Source: Clostridiaceae bacterium
GTDB taxonomy: Bacteria; Bacillota; Clostridia; Oscillospirales; Acutalibacteraceae
Assembly (NCBI GenBank): GCA_016296885.1
Contig: JAEDHT010000036.1
Location: 1 to 18,485, forward strand
Reading direction: 5' to 3'
DNA: 18,485 bases
Positions 14,014 through 18,485 of this stretch are shown here, one piece after another. The notes below the pieces were generated by a model that saw nothing but the letters and a program-made list of their open reading frames with translations, did no database searches and was not told the DNA's origin. A program made the translations under genes and the position numbers. The first letter of the stretch is position 1. Every line of letters starts with the position of its first letter.

Positions 14014-14861
14014 CCTATCCCCTCCTCTACAAGTCGTGCTATTATTTTCTCTATTATTTTGCCTGCCTCTTCCGGGTAATACTTGCCAGGCAAGCCTGAT
14101 GCATGTATAGCCTTTATGTTCATCTGTCTGGCAAATGCAAAATCAGTTCCACCTTTATCTGATGCTAAATCAATTATCAGGGCTTTTGGGTTCAGTTTGC
14201 TCAAAGTATCTCTGTCGAGCAACATTTGCGGTACTGTGTTTATGATTATTTCATACCTTTCAGGGTGCATAAGGTTAAGCGAATTTTCTTTTCCATATCC
14301 AGCTTCCATTATTTCAGCATCATTCTTATCACTTCTCACACTTACATAAACATCGCAGAAATCAGCCTGACAAGCCTTGGCGCACGCTTTGCCTATTCTG
14401 CCATATCCCATAATCAGCACAGGTACATTTACAAGTGGTTTACTTATAAGAGTATGAATGATAGCCATAGTAGCATTTGCAGTGGGTATTGCATTTTCTT
14501 CTGCAAAGCCTGGGGCTTCATAATAATCAATTAAATTTAATTTTCCAAAATCCTCATTAACATTGGTCAGGCTTTTGCTAATACAACAAAACACAGGCTT
14601 TTCGCTAAGTCTTTTCGGCAAATCTTGTATATAAACCTTTTGTGATGACAACGGCATAAAAATTGTTTCTTTATCCTTAGTAGATGGTACCGGAAGTATA
14701 ATACAATCACATTCTAATACACTGGATATATCATCGTTATATTTATCTTCAATTTTATCAAAACCAAAATATCGTACTATATATCCATTCCGCTCAAATT
14801 CTTCGCCGGCATATATCATTCTGATATCTCCGCCTAGAATTCCTATCGTTTTGATATTCAA
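14010..14861 (-). CDS. dpaA: Dipicolinate synthase subunit A
   Basis: The NAD(P)-binding subunit (SpoVFA) of the enzyme that oxidises the lysine-pathway intermediate to dipicolinate. The 283-residue product has an N-terminal substrate-side domain (IGILGGDIRMIYAGEEFERNG) and a Rossmann domain with VPVLIMGYGRIGKACAKACQA at about 145. EAPGFAEENAIPTANATMAI and LIIDLASDKGGTDF are also characteristic. The start is a TTG at 14861 with GGGAG ten bases upstream; the ATG further up is out of frame and stops at once. It is divergent from gpr, with dpaB directly downstream. Confidence 0.94.
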   Translation of the reverse strand: MNIKTIGILGGDIRMIYAGEEFERNGYIVRYFGFDKIEDKYNDDISSVLECDCIILPVPSTKDKETIFMPLSSQKVYIQDLPKRLSEKPVFCCISKSLTNVNEDFGKLNLIDYYEAPGFAEENAIPTANATMAIIHTLISKPLVNVPVLIMGYGRIGKACAKACQADFCDVYVSVRSDKNDAEIMEAGYGKENSLNLMHPERYEIIINTVPQMLLDRDTLSKLNPKALIIDLASDKGGTDFAFARQMNIKAIHASGLPGKYYPEEAGKIIEKIIARLVEEGIG

Positions 14862-14925
14862 AGATGTCCAACTCCCTTCATATTTTGATACAAGTCTAAA
14901 TTAAATTTTAAACTACTTCTTTTAC

Positions 14926-14938
14926 ATTGTATGATATG
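14926..14938 (-). promoter_or_regulatory. Candidate mother-cell sigma -10 element for dpaAB
   Basis: The minus strand reads CATATCATACAAT. This contains CATATCATA, fitting the sigma-K -10 pattern CATANNNTA, overlapping CATACAAT, which fits the sigma-E pattern CATACANT. It lies about 65-75 bp upstream of the dpaA start. I could not place a matching -35 with confidence. Confidence 0.35.
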
Positions 14939-15025
14939 TAAGTGTTATTTGTCACCTCAAAAAATCCGTATAAAATCCCATAAATAATAAAAAATAATTG
15001 TATATGATAAAAGGAGATATATTTG

Positions 15026-15919
15026 ATGGAAATAAGAACAGACTTAGCACTGGAAGCCAAAGAGCTTGATACAGACAACACCGAAGGCATAAAGCTTAAT
15101 TACTCCACCTACAATGATATAAAAATAAGCAGAATGAAAATTATTACCGACAGTGCAAGCAACAGGCTAAAAAAAGAAAAGGGCACATACATTACAATAG
15201 AGATGGATGCCATAGATGATGATATCACTCATGCAGATGATAAGATATATGCCATAGCCAATGAGCTGGAAAACCTACTGCCCCAAAAAGGCACAATACT
15301 CGTGGCTGGCATAGGAAATGTAAATATAACCGCAGATGCACTTGGGCCAAAGACAATAGACGATATCCTCGCCACACGTCATATCACTGAAGACATAGCA
15401 AAACAGATAGGCTTAGAGGATTTGCGTTCGGTGGCAGCTATAGCACCAGGTGTTCTGGGGCAAACCGGTGTAGAATCTAGCGAGCTTATATTAAGTATCG
15501 TAAAGAGAATAAATCCATCGGCTGTAATAGTCGTGGATGCACTTGCCTCACGCAGATTATCAAGACTGGGATGCACTATTCAGATTTCGGACACGGGGAT
15601 CTCCCCCGGTGCAGGCGTAGGAAACCATCGTATGCCAATCAACGAAGAAACCATGGGTATACCCGTGATAGGAATTGGTGTTCCTATGGTCGTAGATGCA
15701 GTCACATTGGCAGCAGATCTGCTAGAACCAAATGATGAACAGCGTGCAGACAAACTGATAGAGGAACTGACACCATCAGGCAATCACATGGTGGTAACGC
15801 CCAAGAATATAGATGTGCTCACAATGCGTTCATCCAGACTCACAGCCATGGCGATTAATTGTGCCTTACAGCGTAGTCTGAGCAAAGATGATATTATAGC
15901 GCTCACGTGCAACTCATAA
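15026..15919 (+). CDS. gpr: Germination protease Gpr
   Basis: An A25-family aspartic endopeptidase made in the forespore as a zymogen; it degrades small acid-soluble spore proteins at germination. The start is the ATG at 15026, with AAGGAGA eight bases upstream; a TTG directly before it is in frame. The 297-residue protein opens MEIRTDLALEAKEL, close to the EIRTDLA processing region of the family. It has GIGNVNITADALGPKTI (Asp104) and VIVVDALASRRLSRLGCTIQISDTGISPGAGVGN (Asp171), which hold the two conserved Asp thought to be catalytic. It is shorter than the roughly 370-residue Bacillus enzyme and has almost no propeptide before EIRTDLA. It is followed by spoIIP as in B. subtilis. The upstream region has a CATTGTA (14925-14931) resembling a sigma-G -10 but no convincing -35. 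Confidence 0.95.
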   Translation: MEIRTDLALEAKELDTDNTEGIKLNYSTYNDIKISRMKIITDSASNRLKKEKGTYITIEMDAIDDDITHADDKIYAIANELENLLPQKGTILVAGIGNVNITADALGPKTIDDILATRHITEDIAKQIGLEDLRSVAAIAPGVLGQTGVESSELILSIVKRINPSAVIVVDALASRRLSRLGCTIQISDTGISPGAGVGNHRMPINEETMGIPVIGIGVPMVVDAVTLAADLLEPNDEQRADKLIEELTPSGNHMVVTPKNIDVLTMRSSRLTAMAINCALQRSLSKDDIIALTCNS

Positions 15920-16013
15920 TTCTGATTTTATGTGCATATATATTTAACAATTAGATATGGCAATTATATCAAGACGATGACTATATGTCAAAAAAGCAAA
16001 GAAGGTATGCACA

Positions 16014-17060
16014 ATGAACAGAACTGTAAAAAAAATATTTTTTAGATCTACGGCAGTAGTGTTAGTGTCGTTTACACTGTTATCTGTTGCCGTTAGATTG
16101 TCACGTGCTTGTGTAGAAAACACTCAGGCAATCAGCACCATGGCAGCGGGGCTTGTCTTTAGCGAAGGACGCATATCTGAACCAAAGCAACGCAGCGAGT
16201 CCACTAACTTAGATACGATATCAACAGACACAACCTCCGAAAAGATTATAGATGCCGAAAGTGCAGTGAATAACGAACGCAAATTTGACATAATTGAAAG
16301 TAAGTACACAGCAGCAGGCACTGGCTATGATAATTTCTATGTAAAAAACACAGCAAGTGCCAATATAAATATAGGCGAGCTTTTAAATGCAAAACTGGAA
16401 TTTAGCGCAAAGGACACCTCTGATCCTCAGGTGCTCATAGTACATACCCACACCACGGAAGCATATATGGACACCGATGCAGGATTTTACTATGAAAGCT
16501 ACACAGCAAGAAGCGATGATGACAATAAAAACGTAGTAAGCGTAGGAGAAGCCATTGCAAATCAACTCCTATTGATGGGCATTAATGTGATACACGACAA
16601 AACCCACCACGATGCACCAGGCTACAACGGCTCTTATGACAGAAGTATGGAAACTATAGAAAAACATCTTGAGGAAAACCCCTCTATCTGCGTGGTTCTT
16701 GATATTCACCGTGATGCGCTGATTGCAAATGATGAGGCTATCATAAAGCCGACATTCACTGTAAATGGCAGAAAAGCCGCCCAAATAATGATAATGAGCG
16801 GATGTGACAGTGAAGGTGTAAACGGTTTTTCTTTCTGGGAGGAAAATCTCAAATTTGCTCTCAAACTACAAAAGAAAGCAGAAACCCTATATCCGGGCAT
16901 GACCAGACCACTCTATTTTGGGGATTTCACTTATAATATGAACGCTAACACCGGATCACTGCTGATAGAGGTTGGCACTCATGCAAACTCGCTTGATGAA
17001 GCTGTTTACACAGGCAAGCTATTAGGAAATGTGCTTGCACAGGTGCTTAAAGAGGCTTGA
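16014..17060 (+). CDS. spoIIP: Stage II sporulation protein P
   Basis: A membrane-anchored peptidoglycan amidase/endopeptidase of the DMP complex (SpoIID-SpoIIM-SpoIIP) that drives engulfment. The 348-residue product has an N-terminal membrane anchor (about 11-28) and a Ser/Thr-rich linker. The catalytic domain from about 130 has VLIVHTHTTEAY (His144, His146, Glu149), VGEAIANQLLLMGINVIHD, YNGSYDRSMETIEKHL, VVLDIHRDAL (His232, Asp234) and LLIEVGTHANSLDEA (Glu319), matching the metal-dependent SpoIIP amidase family. AGAAGGT lies upstream of the ATG. It follows gpr by 94 bp, the same pair as in B. subtilis. The gap is AT-rich with an ATATATTT that could be a sigma-E -35, but I see no good -10. 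Confidence 0.95.
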   Translation: MNRTVKKIFFRSTAVVLVSFTLLSVAVRLSRACVENTQAISTMAAGLVFSEGRISEPKQRSESTNLDTISTDTTSEKIIDAESAVNNERKFDIIESKYTAAGTGYDNFYVKNTASANINIGELLNAKLEFSAKDTSDPQVLIVHTHTTEAYMDTDAGFYYESYTARSDDDNKNVVSVGEAIANQLLLMGINVIHDKTHHDAPGYNGSYDRSMETIEKHLEENPSICVVLDIHRDALIANDEAIIKPTFTVNGRKAAQIMIMSGCDSEGVNGFSFWEENLKFALKLQKKAETLYPGMTRPLYFGDFTYNMNANTGSLLIEVGTHANSLDEAVYTGKLLGNVLAQVLKEA

Positions 17061-17101
17061 GCTATATTAACCTGAATATATACTCAATGATATATCAATT
17101 A

Positions 17102-17166
17102 AATGCACCCCAAATGTTAAACATTACATCACAATGTCCACATTTGGAGTGCATTTTATTTTTTGT
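17102..17166 (+). terminator. Terminator of spoIIP, probably bidirectional
   Basis: 16-base arms (17102-17117 with 17140-17155, arms beginning AATGCAC and ending GTGCATT) pair with one mismatch. An inner ACATT/AATGT stem extends the hairpin. Plus-strand transcripts meet TTTATTTTTTG after it. It sits between the convergent genes spoIIP and the leucine-rich-repeat gene and could end both. Confidence 0.85.
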
Positions 17167-17173
17167 TTAATAA

Positions 17174-18280
17174 TTATTTGTCAAAGGCATTTTCGGCTAC
17201 GCTTGTTGTTTCCGGTACTTCCACATTTTCCAGTGAAGTGCAATAATAGAATGCCTTTTCTTCTATTATTCTCACACTGCTTGGTATATTTATCTGCTCT
17301 AGATCACGACATCCGCTAAATGTACCTGCAGCTATCTTTTCGAGTGAATTACTTAGTTTTACCTTTTTCAGCGATGTACACTGATTGAAAGCACTATCAC
17401 CTATATATTTTACGCTGTCCGGAATTTCTATATCTTCCAACTCAGAACAATAATCAAACGCAAATGAGCCGATACTTGTAATCGCTTTATGCAAAACTAT
17501 TGATTCTAACTTAGAGTTATTTGCAAAAGCATATGGTGCAATCTCAATGGTGGCTTCGTTCACAATGAGACTCTCACCTCCGCTTTGCGGTGGACAATAC
17601 AAAAGTCTTGTCATATCTGATGTATATAAAACATTATCGCTTACAGTATAAAAATCATTATTTTGCACTTCTATACTTTTCATCAGTGTGCAAGCATAGA
17701 AAGCACCATCTGAAATTTCTTCGACTGTACTAGGGATGTTTATAGATACAATATTAAACGAATCGTAGAATGCATCACCTATTTTTTTTACACCTACAGG
17801 CACATCCACATTATTGCTCTTGCCCTTGTATGCCACCAAAACGCCGTCGCCTATAATAACAAAATCGTCTGAATTGTTTTCATACCATGTTGTGTTTTTA
17901 AATGCGAATGAGCCACATTCTTTCACAGAGCTCGGCACATGAATTTCTCCCAAAGAATAGCAATTATAAAAGGCTCTCTCTCCTATTTTTTCTATGCTAT
18001 CAGGCATAGTGACCGATGTTACAGTGTCGCAGTTTTCGAAGGCACTATCGCCTATCTCTTGCACAGGAAGTCCATCCAGCTCCGTTGGTATCTCCACGTT
18101 ACCACCAATGCCATCATAGCGTGTTATTTTAACATAATCGCTGTATTTTTCGTATTTGAAATCAAGACTTCTATCATCACTGCTCACCTCACCGGAAGAG
18201 CCATCTGCACACGAGCAAAACGAGAACACTATAAATATAATAGATAAAAATGCTGCTGAAAGTTTTGTCAGTTTAAACAT
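17174..18280 (-). CDS. Leucine-rich-repeat (BspA-like) surface lipoprotein
   Basis: A 368-residue exported protein, starting at the ATG at 18280 with AGAGGA six bases upstream (an in-frame TTG at 18298 precedes that site). The signal peptide ends FCSC, a lipobox-like site with Cys24 as the probable lipid anchor. After a Ser/Asp linker, about ten BspA-type repeats follow the pattern I-G-x-x-A-F-x-x-C-x-x-L-x-x-I-x-I-P-x-S-V, for example KIGERAFYNCYSLGEIHVPSSV and YIGDSAFNQCTSLKKVKLSNSL. The array is interrupted at two places by non-repeat strands (around WYENNSDDFVIIGDGVLVAY and VQNNDFYTVSDNVLYTSD), as is common in LRR_5 proteins. Such proteins bind host or bacterial surface ligands; the partner cannot be told. 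It is a single-gene unit with its own promoter. Confidence 0.92.
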   Translation of the reverse strand: MFKLTKLSAAFLSIIFIVFSFCSCADGSSGEVSSDDRSLDFKYEKYSDYVKITRYDGIGGNVEIPTELDGLPVQEIGDSAFENCDTVTSVTMPDSIEKIGERAFYNCYSLGEIHVPSSVKECGSFAFKNTTWYENNSDDFVIIGDGVLVAYKGKSNNVDVPVGVKKIGDAFYDSFNIVSINIPSTVEEISDGAFYACTLMKSIEVQNNDFYTVSDNVLYTSDMTRLLYCPPQSGGESLIVNEATIEIAPYAFANNSKLESIVLHKAITSIGSFAFDYCSELEDIEIPDSVKYIGDSAFNQCTSLKKVKLSNSLEKIAAGTFSGCRDLEQINIPSSVRIIEEKAFYYCTSLENVEVPETTSVAENAFDK

Positions 18281-18328
18281 TCTTTGTCCTCTTTCCAAAT
18301 AAATATACCAGATTTGCGGTACCTATAG

Positions 18329-18357
18329 ATGATATCATATAGCATACAAAAATTCAA
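18329..18357 (-). promoter_or_regulatory. Sigma-A type promoter of the leucine-rich-repeat gene
   Basis: On the minus strand: -35 TTGAAT (18357-18352), 17-bp spacer, -10 TATCAT (18334-18329). It lies about 50 bp upstream of the ATG at 18280. From 18358 to the window end I see only AT-rich sequence, with a small AGACGTCT palindrome at 18414-18421. Confidence 0.55.
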
Positions 18358-18485
18358 TTGGCATATCCTATAAATAATACGTACATACTATAGGTTGTTT
18401 TCTTGCATTTTTTTAGACGTCTGTTTTGATAATTGTTATGGTACAATTGATGGGTGACAAATAAAAAAGAAAATTCAACTCAAAT

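Noticed and set aside
17174..18280. Internal repeats of the leucine-rich-repeat gene as a DNA repeat array
   Set aside because: The periodicity is at the protein level (about 23 residues) and diverged at DNA level; it is not a CRISPR or tandem DNA repeat.
14945..18464. 12-base sequence GGTGACAAATAA present at 14945-14956 (minus) and 18453-18464 (plus)
   Set aside because: A shared 12-mer on either strand is expected by chance several times in 18 kb of AT-rich DNA; the flanks do not match.

Overview
The window looks like a chromosomal segment of a spore-forming, low-GC Gram-positive anaerobe of the class Clostridia. The Oscillospiraceae/Ruminococcus group is the best guess. This rests on four things: genes specific to endospore formation (dipicolinate synthase subunits A and B, germination protease Gpr, SpoIIP); strong purine-rich ribosome binding sites with several TTG starts; Gram-positive surface proteins (class B sortase, lipoproteins, a dockerin-ended secreted protein); and an AT-rich base composition. 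The placement below class is inference.

Layout, left to right. 1-2173: a cyclophilin-type lipoprotein (minus) diverges from a protein with S1 RNA-binding repeats (plus). 2188-7217: a minus-strand run starts at a near-consensus promoter and reads cysteine desulfurase, ThiI, a class B sortase with an unusual cytoplasmic N-terminal domain, and a small tail-anchored protein that appears to share that domain. The first two genes supply sulfur for 4-thiouridine in tRNA; the last two form a possible surface-anchoring module. 7322-8762: a secreted propeller-like protein ending in a dockerin-like Ca-binding module, with an in-frame stop between its best ribosome binding site and the usable ATG. 8861-9026: tRNA-Pro(GGG) with its own promoter and terminator. 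9044-12116: a two-gene minus-strand unit, a degenerate family-2 glycosyltransferase-like protein followed by NAD-dependent DNA ligase LigA. 12228-13238: the ribosomal protein operon rplM-rpsI with promoter, structured leader and terminator. 13240-13443: an intergenic stretch with three further stem-loops. 13444-17166: a sporulation block, with dpaA-dpaB (minus) divergent from gpr-spoIIP (plus). 17174-18357: a leucine-rich-repeat lipoprotein (minus) with its own promoter.

Most of the window is ordinary housekeeping and sporulation sequence. The least familiar part is the sortase pair at 2188-4771. The sortase carries, on the cytoplasmic side of its single membrane helix, a domain that reads like a degenerate MoCF/CinA (molybdopterin-binding-like) fold. 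The next gene encodes what looks like the same domain on a C-terminal membrane anchor. No LPXTG-type sortase substrate and no cohesin partner for the dockerin is visible here. No mobile elements, CRISPR arrays or rRNA genes were seen, and no gene-free stretch exceeds 300 bases.
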